This document shows positions 53,615-62,846 of a stretch of 64,000 nucleotides of DNA, piece by piece (position 1 is the stretch's first letter; each line of letters begins with the position of its first letter). The stretch comes from Dyella sp. 2HG41-7 (GTDB lineage Bacteria; Pseudomonadota; Gammaproteobacteria; Xanthomonadales; Rhodanobacteraceae). The stretch spans positions 248,001 to 312,000 of the forward strand of contig NZ_JAJEJV010000004.1 in the NCBI RefSeq assembly GCF_021390675.1, given 5' to 3'. Made by a program: the position numbers and the translations under genes. The notes below the pieces were generated by a model. The model was not told where the DNA came from. It was given only the letters and a program-made list of their open reading frames with translations, and did no database searches.

Positions 53615-54706
53615 TCAGAAAATATCAAAGGGTGGCGTCAGTCCGGTGAAGTCGCCGATCTGCTTCGCGTCGTACGGTCCATTGAGCTGATTGAAACCGT
53701 CACCCATGACATTGAGTTCGCCTTGTTGGAAGACGATTTGTCCCGCATGGTTGACTTCGATCACGCGGTTATTGAACTGATCGCTGATAAGCGTATCGCC
53801 GTTGTGCAAGCGTACCGCGCGCGTCGGCGCCGGTGACGGATTGCTGCCCGCTTGCGTGTTGGTGAAGTACTGCCACACCACTTGATCGTTGCCGTTTACT
53901 TCCACGATGCGGTTGTTGTTCGAATCGCTGATCAAGGTATCGCCATTGGGCAGCCGGCTCGCAAACGCCGCGCCGCTGACGCTGCCGCCTGCCGTGAACG
54001 TCTTGACGATATTTCCGCCTACCGTCACTTCGATCACGCGATTGTTGCTTTCGTCGGCAATCAGAATATGCCCGTTCTCCAGCACTTCTCCGCTATTGGG
54101 GTTGTTGAGTTGATTCGGACCGTTGCCCGCCACGCCGGTCGTGCCGTACTGCCAATCGATATGATGATTCAGGCCAACCAGAATGATGCGTTCGTTGGCT
54201 TGATCCGCAATCAGCACGTGCGCGCCCAGATGATGCGGAAACCCGATCGTGAAAAGCGCCTGCACTGGCGTATTCAATTGATTGGGCCCTGATCCGCCGA
54301 CGCCGGCTTGGCCGTACTGCCAAAGAATGTTGCCGTTCGGATCGACGATAAACACGCGATTGTCCGGACAACCGTTGACCGGATCCGAACATCCCGGCAA
54401 ACCACCCGGCGGCGTGCCGGTGCCGGAAATCAGCGTGAGCGGACCGAAGCGTTCCGCATCGTTGACGCCCACCACGCTATGCGGACCGGGCAGATCGGAA
54501 CCGTTGCCGAAATGCCAGACGACTTGATGCGTCTTGCGATCCACCTCGATCACGCGATTGTTGAATTGATCGGCGATCAGGATATGGCCATTGTCGTCCT
54601 GTGCGGCGGCGGCTCGTGAATACAGGACGCCCGTCGCCACCCCCAAGACGACCAAGGCCGTGACAATGGAATGAACGAGCTTCGTTTGCAACACAGTGCG
54701 TACCAT
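53615..54706 (-). CDS. Secreted NHL/beta-propeller repeat protein
   Basis: A 363-aa protein. The start MVRTVLQTKLV follows AGGAGGGATTTGAC, an ideal site. A signal segment (SIVTALVVLGVATGVLYS) is followed by about six propeller blades with the repeated phrase GHILIADQFNNRVIEV (variants HVLIADQANERIILV, GDTLISDSNNNRIVEV), each followed by a W/F-x-Y/F-G turn. There are no catalytic motifs; propellers of this type bind ligands or proteins outside the membrane. It is downstream of the TorF-like gene on the same strand (131-bp gap) and could belong to the sigma-factor regulon. Confidence 0.8.
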   Translation of the reverse strand: MVRTVLQTKLVHSIVTALVVLGVATGVLYSRAAAAQDDNGHILIADQFNNRVIEVDRKTHQVVWHFGNGSDLPGPHSVVGVNDAERFGPLTLISGTGTPPGGLPGCSDPVNGCPDNRVFIVDPNGNILWQYGQAGVGGSGPNQLNTPVQALFTIGFPHHLGAHVLIADQANERIILVGLNHHIDWQYGTTGVAGNGPNQLNNPNSGEVLENGHILIADESNNRVIEVTVGGNIVKTFTAGGSVSGAAFASRLPNGDTLISDSNNNRIVEVNGNDQVVWQYFTNTQAGSNPSPAPTRAVRLHNGDTLISDQFNNRVIEVNHAGQIVFQQGELNVMGDGFNQLNGPYDAKQIGDFTGLTPPFDIF

Positions 54707-54837
54707 GTCAAATCCCTCCTTGTGGGATGAAGTTTGAAGTCGAAGGCGCAAGCGCCCCCGCTTCTCACTGCACGTGTGAGAAGAGCTATTAGTCGTTACG
54801 ATGAAATCGATTTAATTAAGCGTCGTTGCCCATAGCA

Positions 54838-55530
54838 TCACCACGCATACGACACGCTAAGCATCCAGGCGTCGCGAGTGACATTCATCGCTTCTGGATA
54901 ACCAAACACGACATCGGGCGCGCCGCGCGCCGTGGCCCAGCTCAGCTGGAAGTTCCACGGATCGAGCGCGTAACCGATGCCGGCCCGTACGTCGGAACGA
55001 AAACGGCTGGTGTGATACTCCTCCACGCTGCCGTTGCGCCGCAGATAACCGGCATGCGCGAACGCATACCAATTTCCGAACAACGCATGGCTGTCGTTGA
55101 GTTCCGCGTACCACACCGGATAATTCGCGTTGAAATAGTTCGGCGCGTAATACACGCGGCCGACAAGTTGTTTGAACGCCACGCCGACGTAGGCTTCCCC
55201 ATACGCGTAGCTGTCGTGTCCCGTGAATCGCGTATAGCGCACGCCGGTTTCCCAACTGAGGTTGGGAGAAATGCGCCACGCATGCCCGCCGTAGGCAAGC
55301 AGTTGTACGGTGTGCGTCGCATCGAGTCGCGCGCTGGAAAGCATGCCGCCCGCATACCAGCCGCTCGCCGGCAAGTCGTAGTCGATCGCAAGTTGTGCCG
55401 CTGGCCGATCGTCGCTGAGCGATACGCCGCGAAAACGATAATCGGAAACGAAGGTGGCGCTGCCCGTGACCTGCGCCTGAGACTGCAGCGCACACACGGC
55501 GACAAGAACTGCCACGACCGTTCGTAACAC
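54838..55530 (-). CDS. TorF-family putative porin
   Basis: A 230-aa outer-membrane barrel: signal peptide MLRTVVAVLVAVCALQSQAQ, then VTGSATFVSDYRFRGVSLSD, the hallmark of TIGR02001/TorF-like proteins. Alternating beta strands run to the terminal aromatic MLSVSYAW. The start is GTG with a weak upstream site, 9 bp after the subtilase stop, so it is probably read with the sigma/anti-sigma/protease operon. Substrate unknown. Confidence 0.82.
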   Translation of the reverse strand: MLRTVVAVLVAVCALQSQAQVTGSATFVSDYRFRGVSLSDDRPAAQLAIDYDLPASGWYAGGMLSSARLDATHTVQLLAYGGHAWRISPNLSWETGVRYTRFTGHDSYAYGEAYVGVAFKQLVGRVYYAPNYFNANYPVWYAELNDSHALFGNWYAFAHAGYLRRNGSVEEYHTSRFRSDVRAGIGYALDPWNFQLSWATARGAPDVVFGYPEAMNVTRDAWMLSVSYAW

Positions 55531-55539
55531 GAGGCGTAC

Positions 55540-56787
55540 TCATCGGCGCGGCACCCCTTCGGAGGCATGCGCGATGGCGCAGTCGCAAGTGCAACGATGG
55601 CTCACTTGCGCCACGGCCGCGCATGCATCGATCGTGACTGGCCGCATTGAGGCCAAGCCTAACGCAGTTCTCGCATGCAGTGCGTCATGCAACTGCGCAG
55701 CGGTGATACTCGGTGAGAGCTGGCGGATCAAGGCGACCAATCCACTGACTTCGGCCGCTGCGAACGACGATCCCTTGACGAAGTCCCAGCGTTCCCCGGG
55801 TTGGGTCGTGGGGATATCTTCGCTGGGCGCGTGCAAGACGTCGGCATTTGGACCCATGCTTCCTTCGCCGGCAACCGCCACCACGCCGGGATAAGAAGAG
55901 GGAAATCCGCCATCCGTCACCGCGTCGTCCACCGCGCTCACGACGGTGACATGGCGCGAAAACGCTACATCCAGCAATCGTTGCAACAGTCGATCATCCG
56001 GCCCGGCCAAGCTTAAATTGATGATCTGCGCATGCTTTTCCAATGCGTACTGCAAGGCCTTTGCTAACGTGAAGCTGTCGCAGGTCGACGCCGCATCGTC
56101 GTTGGATGTTTGCCAGCACGCGCGCAGCGCAAGCAGCCTGGCTTCTGGCGCAACACCGGCGATGCCGACGCCGTTGCCTTCGCGCGCAACGATGATGCCG
56201 GCCACTTCGGTGCCGTGCAGATCCGCGCGATACGCGCCGTCATCCACGAAATTCTTTTGCTCCACCACCTGACCGGTGAGATCGGGATTGGAGGTGTCGA
56301 CGCCACTATCCACTTCCGCCACGGCAATGTCCTTGCCTGTGGTCAACGCATGCAATTCGGCCAGATGCCATTGCATCGCGGTAGGCTGCAGCGAAAACAG
56401 CGGATCGCCTTTCGCGAGCGTGTGAAACGCCACGCGTGGTTCGGCCGATTCCACACGCACATCTTTCGTCAGCGCTTTGGCGATATCGTCCGCCGACATG
56501 CCGGCGCCGACGCGCATGACGAAGCAATCGACACCAAGATCGGGCATCGGCCAACTGTCGACCAATTCAAGGCCGTACTGGCGCGCGAGTTCGCGCGCGA
56601 TGCGACGACGCGCCGTTTCGTCGGGCGAGGCGGTATAGGTGGCTGCGTAGTCATCCATCGCATGCAGATGCGGCGGCGCCATGCGCAGCATCACCAACAC
56701 TTGCGACGGCGGTTGCGTTTCCGCGCGCACGGTCGTGCAGAGCGCGAACGCGCACAAGGCAATCAGCACGGGCAAAACGCGCTTCAT
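55540..56787 (-). CDS. S8 (subtilisin-like) serine protease, exported
   Basis: A 415-aa protease. Signal peptide MKRVLPVLIALCAFALCTTV...; a propeptide-like N-region (QVLVMLRMAPPHLHAM to ~140). The catalytic triad is Asp in IAVAEVDSGVDTSNPDL (about 159), His in ADLHGTEVAGIIVA (about 191) and Ser in VKGSSFAAAEVSGLVAL (about 340), with an oxyanion Asn region at QIINLSLAG. The C-terminus is Cys-rich (DACAAVAQVSHRCTCDC). ATGA overlap with the anti-sigma gene shows tight coupling, so it may be a target or a regulator (periplasmic cleavage) of that system. Confidence 0.88.
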   Translation of the reverse strand: MKRVLPVLIALCAFALCTTVRAETQPPSQVLVMLRMAPPHLHAMDDYAATYTASPDETARRRIARELARQYGLELVDSWPMPDLGVDCFVMRVGAGMSADDIAKALTKDVRVESAEPRVAFHTLAKGDPLFSLQPTAMQWHLAELHALTTGKDIAVAEVDSGVDTSNPDLTGQVVEQKNFVDDGAYRADLHGTEVAGIIVAREGNGVGIAGVAPEARLLALRACWQTSNDDAASTCDSFTLAKALQYALEKHAQIINLSLAGPDDRLLQRLLDVAFSRHVTVVSAVDDAVTDGGFPSSYPGVVAVAGEGSMGPNADVLHAPSEDIPTTQPGERWDFVKGSSFAAAEVSGLVALIRQLSPSITAAQLHDALHARTALGLASMRPVTIDACAAVAQVSHRCTCDCAIAHASEGVPRR

Positions 56788-57407
56788 GGAATGCCGCCCG
56801 ATCCAAGATCTTCGACCAAGGTCACTTGTCCCGAATCCTGCAACATCTTTCTCGCTGCGGCTTCGCGCGCATCGGGCACGCGAACGATGTAGGCGCCGCT
56901 TTCCGTGGGACCGCCGACGATGCGCGCATCGTTCACGCGCACCAGCTGGCGCATCTGCGCTTCGGTAATGTGGGAATCGAACACCACCACCAGCAACGAA
57001 CCTTTGTCGTTCGGCGCGCTCAGCGTGTGGTAGTTCGTGTGTTGTTGATGAAACACCGTGACGCCCAGCGCAACGATCGCCACGGCTTGCACGGCCGCCA
57101 GCCACGCCAGTTGCTTGCCGCGACGTCGCCACGCCGAAGGCGCGGGCCACGTATGGCGTCGCGTACCCATGCGGCGATGCAGATGTTGCGTTTTCGACGG
57201 TGCTTCGTTGTCGACTTCATCGCCTGCGAGTTCCTCCTGCACGGTACGCAACCACGCCGCTTCGCGTTGGCATTGCGCGCATTCGACCAGGTGCTGCTCC
57301 ACGTGCAGGCGTTGGTCGTCGGCCAGCGTTCCGTTGACGTACCAGGGCAGGAGGCGATCGGCTTCCGCATGCACCGATCCTTCAAACTTGATCACTCGAC
57401 CATTCAT
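56784..57407 (-). CDS. Zinc-finger anti-sigma factor
   Basis: A 207-aa single-pass membrane protein. The N-terminal zf-HC2 motif H-x3-C-x2-C in LHVEQHLVECAQCQREAAWL binds the sigma factor. A basic linker, a TM helix (LAWLAAVQAVAIVALGVTVF, about 98-118) and a ~90-aa periplasmic domain (SLLVVVFDSHITEAQMRQLV, ESGAYIVRVPDAREAAA) follow. The start MNGRVIKFEG follows CGGGAGGCCAT and overlaps the sigma gene stop as ATGA. It also overlaps the protease start as ATGA. It should hold the ECF factor inactive until an envelope signal. Confidence 0.88.
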   Translation of the reverse strand: MNGRVIKFEGSVHAEADRLLPWYVNGTLADDQRLHVEQHLVECAQCQREAAWLRTVQEELAGDEVDNEAPSKTQHLHRRMGTRRHTWPAPSAWRRRGKQLAWLAAVQAVAIVALGVTVFHQQHTNYHTLSAPNDKGSLLVVVFDSHITEAQMRQLVRVNDARIVGGPTESGAYIVRVPDAREAAARKMLQDSGQVTLVEDLGSGGIP

Positions 57408-57994
57408 ATGGCCTCCCGTTGCGACGCCAACGACAGCTTGAGTTTGCGTCGCGCGTAGAACATGCGTGTTTTGACCGTGTCGACCGGGCAACCCATGATC
57501 TCGGCGATTTCACGGCAGGCGTAACCGAAGTAATACGTCAGTTCCATCACCGCGCGTTGCTCCGGCGACAGCGTGCCGAGCGCCGCATCCAGATGCTGGC
57601 GAAGTTCCTGCTGTTGCAGCGTGTCGTCGGGGCCGGGCGCGGCGATATCGGTCGCTTCGTAAGTTTCAGGGTTTTCCCATTGGCCAAGTCGCTTGAGCGC
57701 TTTCAACGATTGGCGATACGCAATGGCGAGTATCCACGTCGACACCTTCGAGGCGTGATTGAACGTATAGGCTTTGCGCCACACCACCATCATGGTGTCG
57801 TCGATGATTTCATCCGTCAGCGCTGGTTGCTTGGTCACGCCGCGCACAAAGCGCTGCAGGCGGGGAATGTATAGGCGATAGAGTTTTTCGAACGCGTCGC
57901 GCGACTCCGCCGCCACGCGACCCAGCAGCGCGGCTTCGTCGTCGGCGCGGACGTCGTCTCCCCGCCCGGTCGGATCCACCCGCGATCTACGCAT
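57404..57994 (-). CDS. RpoE-like ECF sigma factor
   Basis: A 196-aa sigma-70 factor. Region 2: FEKLYRLYIPRLQRFVRG, ALTDEIIDDTMMVVWRKAYT, STWILAIAYRQSLKALKR. Region 4: LGTLSPEQRAVMELTYYFGY, ACREIAEIMGCPVDTVKTRM. The ATG follows GAGGACGGCCC. It heads a compact minus-strand operon: sigma, anti-sigma, subtilase, then a TorF-like barrel and possibly the NHL-repeat protein. Autoregulation is usual for such systems; no promoter was identified by eye. Confidence 0.92.
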   Translation of the reverse strand: MRRSRVDPTGRGDDVRADDEAALLGRVAAESRDAFEKLYRLYIPRLQRFVRGVTKQPALTDEIIDDTMMVVWRKAYTFNHASKVSTWILAIAYRQSLKALKRLGQWENPETYEATDIAAPGPDDTLQQQELRQHLDAALGTLSPEQRAVMELTYYFGYACREIAEIMGCPVDTVKTRMFYARRKLKLSLASQREAI

Positions 57995-58123
57995 GGGCCG
58001 TCCTCAAAGCACCGTTTCTGATGCTAGTTCATACCCCCCAACGGCATTCCGGTTCAATCGGTTTGGCGTCGAAAACAGCTGGCGAAATACGCGTTTAGCC
58101 GTGTTCGTGCATGCGCGAAAACA

Positions 58124-58756
58124 TCACGCCTCGGGCGATGTCGATTTCAGCCGGCGCCGGTGCGCCGCCTGCTTCGCGCGATTGCCGCACATCGACATGC
58201 TGCACCAGCGGCGCGCATGTCCGCGCGTGTGATCGGCGAACAACAAGGTGCAGGTCGGGCCTTCGCAGGCTTTCACGTGTGTGAAGTCTTCCTCGCACAC
58301 CAGCCGCGCCATCGCTTCGGCGATCGGCAACAGCAGCGTTTCCGGCGAATTCCAACGGCGCGAGCGAATCAAGCGAAACGCGTTCGACGCGTCGCCTGAC
58401 TCGGCGATCACTTCGTCGAAACCTTCGTTGCGCTTCAGCAATCGATTGAGCGGCTCCAGCGCCAGTACATCGGAAGGTGTCAGCGGTTGCCCTTTGTGTT
58501 CCCGCACAAAGCTGCGGAACCACTCGCGCAAGTCGCGCGCCTGGTCCGCCAGCCGGTCGATCTCGCCCGGCAACGCGCGCGACTTCATCGCAGCAAGCGT
58601 GTCCTCGGGCACCAGCTGCGCCTGCTGCAGCCAGATCAGCAGGCCTTCGCCGTCGTCCAGCCAGTCGACCGGCGTGTCCACGGGTGTGGCGACCGAATTG
58701 AGGAAATCCAGTCCGGGCGAGTCGGCGATGAAGAGGGCGGGAACGGACTGGGTCAT
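58124..58756 (-). CDS. ABATE-domain CGNR zinc-finger regulator
   Basis: A 210-aa protein: N-terminal ABATE/putative stress-response domain (FIADSPGLDFLNSVATPVD, WFRSFVREHKGQPLTPSD) and a C-terminal CGNR zinc finger (CEGPTCTLLFADHTRG, RRWCSMSMCGNRAKQAAHRR). These are DNA-binding-type regulators. The start MTQSVPALF is set by CAGGAGACATGCC. It is divergent from the double hydrolase gene (155 bp apart), which it may regulate. Confidence 0.88.
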   Translation of the reverse strand: MTQSVPALFIADSPGLDFLNSVATPVDTPVDWLDDGEGLLIWLQQAQLVPEDTLAAMKSRALPGEIDRLADQARDLREWFRSFVREHKGQPLTPSDVLALEPLNRLLKRNEGFDEVIAESGDASNAFRLIRSRRWNSPETLLLPIAEAMARLVCEEDFTHVKACEGPTCTLLFADHTRGHARRWCSMSMCGNRAKQAAHRRRLKSTSPEA

Positions 58757-58911
58757 GGCATGTCTCCTGGCGGCCAAAGTAACCGCCAAATTGGCGCTTG
58801 ACAAGTTACTTTGTCGAGAATAACCTTCAAACACACATTGAGGCGGTTACAGTCATTTCAAGCGTTAAGGCCGCCCGCCTTCCGAACCATCACGCGAAAG
58901 GAGCGGCTGAT

Positions 58912-60483
58912 ATGGCTAACAATAAACCCACGGTGGTCCTGGCCCACGGCGCCTGGGCAGGCGAATCGAGTTGGAGTAAGGTCGTCGAACGACTCCACTC
59001 AAAAGGTATCAAGGCAGTTACTTTCAAGTCGCCCTTGTCGAGCCTCGCCGATGATGTCGCGGCGCTCGATGGCGTGCTCGCCCGCATCGACGGGCCGGTT
59101 GTTCTCGTTGGACACGCCTATGCGGGCGCCGTGATCTCGGCGACGCAATCGCCCAAGGTGCAGGCGCTGGTCTACATCGCCGGCATTGCGCCGGACGAAG
59201 GCGAAACGGTTGGCGAGGTCTTCAATCGTTATGGGCATGACGACAAAGTCCCGCCACTCGCACCAGGTAGCGACGGGATGATTCGCCTTCCCGACGACGC
59301 CTTCGCCACCGTCTTCGCGCAACACGCCACGCCGCAAGAACAACACGCGCTGGCGATGACGCAGCCACCCATTTCGCCGTCCAGCATCACGGTGCCGGTC
59401 GGTCGTCCGCGCTGGAAAGACGTGCCCGCGTGGTACCTGCTGGCGGAGCAGGATCTGATGATCCCCGCGCAAACCCAGCGCTTCGTCGCCGAACGCATCA
59501 ACGCGCGCATCAGCGCATTTCCCGTCGATCACGTCCCCAGCGTCACCGCGCCCGATCTCGTCGAAAAAGTCATCGACGACGCCCTGCAACACATCGCCGC
59601 GAACCCCCTATCCCCTGGAGCAAACACCATGAACGCCATTCGCTATCGCCGCGCCAACGTCGACGGATTCAACGTCTTCTATCGCGAAGCCGGCTCGCCG
59701 GATAAACCGAAACTGCTATTGCTGCACGGATTCCCGAGCGCGGGCCATATGTTCCGCGATCTGATTCCGCAGCTCAGCGAACACTTCCATATCGTTGCGC
59801 CGGATCTGCCGGGCTTCGGTCAATCCGATATGCCGCCGCGCGAACAATTTGCGTACACCTTCGACAATATCGCCAAGGTGATCGATCGCTTTACCGAAGT
59901 CGTGGGCTTCGATCGCTTTATCGTTTATGTCTTCGATTACGGCGCACCGACCGGATTTCGCATCGCGGTGAAACATCCGGAACGCATCGCTGGCATCATT
60001 TCGCAAAACGGCAATGCGTACGTAGAAGGCTTGAGCGAGGGATGGAATCCGATTCAGGCGTATTGGAAAAATCCGTCGGATGCGAATCGCGAAGCCTTGC
60101 GCGGTTTTCTCGCACCGGAAGCGACGCGTTGGCAATACACGCACGGCGTGGCGGACGAATCGCTCGTTTCACCCGACGGCATTGCGCTCGATACGTTCTA
60201 CCTCGCACGCCAGGGCGCCCACGACATCCAGTTGGATTTGTTCCTCGACTACCAAAGCAACGTCGCGCTTTATCCCGAATTCCAGGCTTACTTTCGTGCG
60301 AATCTCCCACGTTTCCTCGCGGTATGGGGCAAAAACGATCCATTCTTTCTGCCGCCCGGCGCGGAGGCGTTCAAGCGCGATATCGCCGATGCGCAGGTTC
60401 GCTTCTTCGACACCGGACACTTCGCGCTGGAGACGCACGCGAAAGATATTGCCGAGGCCATTCGCGACTTCTTTGCGGCGTGA
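58912..60483 (+). CDS. Fused tandem alpha/beta hydrolases
   Basis: A 523-aa protein that joins two complete alpha/beta hydrolases. AAAGGAGCGGCTGAT precedes the ATG. Domain 1 (1-~237): LAHGAWAGESSW, and at the nucleophile elbow VGHAYAGAVI, with Ala68 where Ser is usual. Domain 2 (240-523): LLHGFPSAGHMFRDLIPQL, DLPGFGQSDMPP, elbow VYVFDYGAPTGFRIA with Asp342 as nucleophile, as in haloalkane dehalogenases/epoxide hydrolases, and DTGHFALETH with the His. The joint at 59629 keeps CTGGAGCAAACACC-ATG, a start for a free second domain. Cytosolic; substrates unknown. Confidence 0.85.
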   Translation: MANNKPTVVLAHGAWAGESSWSKVVERLHSKGIKAVTFKSPLSSLADDVAALDGVLARIDGPVVLVGHAYAGAVISATQSPKVQALVYIAGIAPDEGETVGEVFNRYGHDDKVPPLAPGSDGMIRLPDDAFATVFAQHATPQEQHALAMTQPPISPSSITVPVGRPRWKDVPAWYLLAEQDLMIPAQTQRFVAERINARISAFPVDHVPSVTAPDLVEKVIDDALQHIAANPLSPGANTMNAIRYRRANVDGFNVFYREAGSPDKPKLLLLHGFPSAGHMFRDLIPQLSEHFHIVAPDLPGFGQSDMPPREQFAYTFDNIAKVIDRFTEVVGFDRFIVYVFDYGAPTGFRIAVKHPERIAGIISQNGNAYVEGLSEGWNPIQAYWKNPSDANREALRGFLAPEATRWQYTHGVADESLVSPDGIALDTFYLARQGAHDIQLDLFLDYQSNVALYPEFQAYFRANLPRFLAVWGKNDPFFLPPGAEAFKRDIADAQVRFFDTGHFALETHAKDIAEAIRDFFAA

Positions 60484-60562
60484 CACGTAAAGCCGACTTA
60501 TTACCTTCATCGCGTATTGGGTAGAGTGCAGCTCCAACCATCCACACAGGACGTGCAAGGCG

Positions 60563-61705
60563 ATGAAAGCCGTTTGTCTTCTGATCGGTCTCTTGGGCTT
60601 GTTGGCGATGGCGAAAGCGGATGCATCGGCATGCGCCGCTCCGAATCAAGCGACCAGCGTCGCGGTGCCGGGGCATCCGTTTTCGGCGATACCGACGGCA
60701 GACAGCTGCTGGCTGTTCGTGTCTGTCGTCGACGGCAAAGGCCACGGCTCGGTGGCCGTCTTGCGCAACAAGAATGGAAGCTTCGCCGTCGATCATACCG
60801 TTGCGCTTAAGCATCCGGCGTTGGGCGCGGCGCTTTCGCACGACGGACGCACCTTGGTTGTCTCCGGCGACGACAACACGTCGTTGCTGGATGTATTGCG
60901 CCTGGAGCAAGGCGATAGCAACGCAGTGCTCGGCGTGGTGTCGGATGGCAGCAAGGCCGGCGCCGTCTACGCGGCGATCAGCCCGGATGACAAAACGCTG
61001 TTCGTTTCCGACGAATACGCCATGCGGCTCAGCGTGTTCGACTTTGCCAAAGCGCGCCAAGGGACGGTCGACGGCGATGTCTTGATCGGCCGTATTCCCA
61101 CGGCAACAGCCCCGGTGGGTCTGGCGTTTTCGCCGGATGGACGCTGGCTCTATGCCACCGCGCAACGCGGCCCGGACAGCATGCCGGCGATCTGCAAACC
61201 GGAACAGCCGCGCGGGAAAATGCATCCACAAGGGTTGGTTTTCCGCATCGACCTGGGCAAGGCCAGCAACGATCCGGCGCATGCCGTCGTGGCCGCGCTG
61301 GCCGCCGGATGCAATCCGGTACGCGTGGCGGTATCGCCGAACGGAAAAGATCTTTGGATCACCGCGCGCGGCGGCAACGCGCTGCTGAGAATCGACGCGG
61401 ACGCTTGGTTGAAGGGAAACAAAGAAACTGGCGTCGGCAGTTTTCCCATCGGCGCCAGTCCGGTCGGTGTCGTTGCTCGTCCGGATGGCAAACAAGTTTG
61501 GGTGGCGCTATCCAGCCGCTTCGGCGACGACACTGCCGGCGCGCTGGCCGGCTTGAGCGATATCGACGGCCCTGCGAAAACCAAGTTGATCAGCGTGTCC
61601 GCTGCCGGCTTTCCGCGTGAACTCGTTTTTCTGTCGGACGGCCGAACGCTCGTCGCGACACTGTTCGACGCACAACACGTGCAATTCGTGCCGACGCCGA
61701 ACTAA
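60563..61705 (+). CDS. Exported YncE/lactonase-like beta-propeller protein
   Basis: A 380-aa protein with a signal peptide (MKAVCLLIGLLGLLAMAKAD) and a seven-bladed propeller pattern: LGAALSHDGRTLVVSGDDN, AAISPDDKTLFVSDEYAMRL, LAFSPDGRWLYATAQRG, VAVSPNGKDLWITARGGN, VVARPDGKQVWVALSSRF. This is the YncE/40-residue YVTN-type fold; catalytic lactonase residues cannot be assigned. The ATG follows AGGACGTGCAAGGCG. It is 79 bp downstream of the fused hydrolase on the same strand and may be co-transcribed. Confidence 0.82.
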   Translation: MKAVCLLIGLLGLLAMAKADASACAAPNQATSVAVPGHPFSAIPTADSCWLFVSVVDGKGHGSVAVLRNKNGSFAVDHTVALKHPALGAALSHDGRTLVVSGDDNTSLLDVLRLEQGDSNAVLGVVSDGSKAGAVYAAISPDDKTLFVSDEYAMRLSVFDFAKARQGTVDGDVLIGRIPTATAPVGLAFSPDGRWLYATAQRGPDSMPAICKPEQPRGKMHPQGLVFRIDLGKASNDPAHAVVAALAAGCNPVRVAVSPNGKDLWITARGGNALLRIDADAWLKGNKETGVGSFPIGASPVGVVARPDGKQVWVALSSRFGDDTAGALAGLSDIDGPAKTKLISVSAAGFPRELVFLSDGRTLVATLFDAQHVQFVPTPN

Positions 61706-61720
61706 AGCGCCGCGCGCGCA

Positions 61721-62599
61721 TCAATGGCGTGGGCGAACACGTTCCTCCGCCGCCTTCGGCGCCACGGCGCGCAAGCCGGTGCGGATGCGTTCCATCACGC
61801 CTTTGTCCGCCTTCGCCGAATGCACCGCATACGCCGAGTAGGAGAACTCCGGACTGTCGGGCACCGGCACAAGGCGTCCGTCGTCCAGATAAGGACGCAC
61901 AAAACCCTGTCGAAAATAGCCGCTGCCGCCCATCGCCAGAATGTAATCGAGCGCCAACGGCCCATAGCTGATGGACACTACGGGGTTGGGGTGATCCGGA
62001 AACGCCGCCTGATAACTCGCCGCAAACGCATCGCCCCAATCGATGCGCACGTGATCTTCCGGCCGTAATGGACGTTTGCGACTCACCGGCGTGGTGCTGA
62101 CCATCACCAGTTTTTCTTCGAACAACAATTCGGCGATCACGCCCGGGCGTTGCGGGGCGGCGTAGACGATGGCGACGTCGAGCAATCCTTCCTGAACGCG
62201 GTCCACCAAGCGCTCGGCCTCGTCGATTTCCGCGCTGACCGCGAACTCCGGGCACGCATGCCGCATCCACACCAGCCAATCGCGCAAAAACGGATCCCAC
62301 AAACTCAACTCGGCCCCGATCGACACCACCATTTCGCGACCGGGCGGCAGCGCCACCGATTTACGCGCGTGCTCCCACACTTGCACCATCGTGGAGGCGA
62401 AACGCAGAAACTGCTCGCCAGAAGCAGTCAGTCGCGCGCCCGCTTTGTTGCGCACGAACAGCGGACAATCGAGTTGTTCTTCCAGCACGCGAATGCGCGC
62501 GCTCACCGCCGTCTGCGTCAGGTTGAGGTTGGCGGCGGCGCTGACAAAGCTGCCGGTCTTGACGATTTCCAGAAACGTGCGCGCGGCGCTGATGTCCAT
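61721..62599 (-). CDS. LysR-family regulator next to a FUSC exporter
   Basis: A 292-aa regulator: HTH ISAARTFLEIVKTGSFVSAA and LTQTAVSARIRVLEEQLDCP, then an effector domain from about residue 88 (REMVVSIGAELSLWDPFLRD). It is divergent from the FUSC transporter at 62847 (247 bp), like AaeR next to aaeB, and probably controls it. The shared gap is A/T-rich (TTTTATTCTTGAATGC, TTCTATTATTTTTCTTG), a likely promoter zone. Confidence 0.9.
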   Translation of the reverse strand: MDISAARTFLEIVKTGSFVSAAANLNLTQTAVSARIRVLEEQLDCPLFVRNKAGARLTASGEQFLRFASTMVQVWEHARKSVALPPGREMVVSIGAELSLWDPFLRDWLVWMRHACPEFAVSAEIDEAERLVDRVQEGLLDVAIVYAAPQRPGVIAELLFEEKLVMVSTTPVSRKRPLRPEDHVRIDWGDAFAASYQAAFPDHPNPVVSISYGPLALDYILAMGGSGYFRQGFVRPYLDDGRLVPVPDSPEFSYSAYAVHSAKADKGVMERIRTGLRAVAPKAAEERVRPRH

Positions 62600-62846
62600 C
62601 TATCAAACTTTTATTCTTGAATGCACGTTCAATTCTATTATTTTTCTTGTATTTGCTGAACGTCTAGTTGCTGAACGCGCGAGCATAAGCATGCGGCGCG
62701 CGTGCATATGCCCGCTTTAGCCGCAGTTTTATTGCTGATAACAAGCAATATTTTGATCTGAGCGAAATCGCTTTCTTCGGGCACACTATCGCCCGCCGTT
62801 CTGCGGCCCTGTCGTCGACCCCACCCGCTTCCAACTTTCACTCGTT

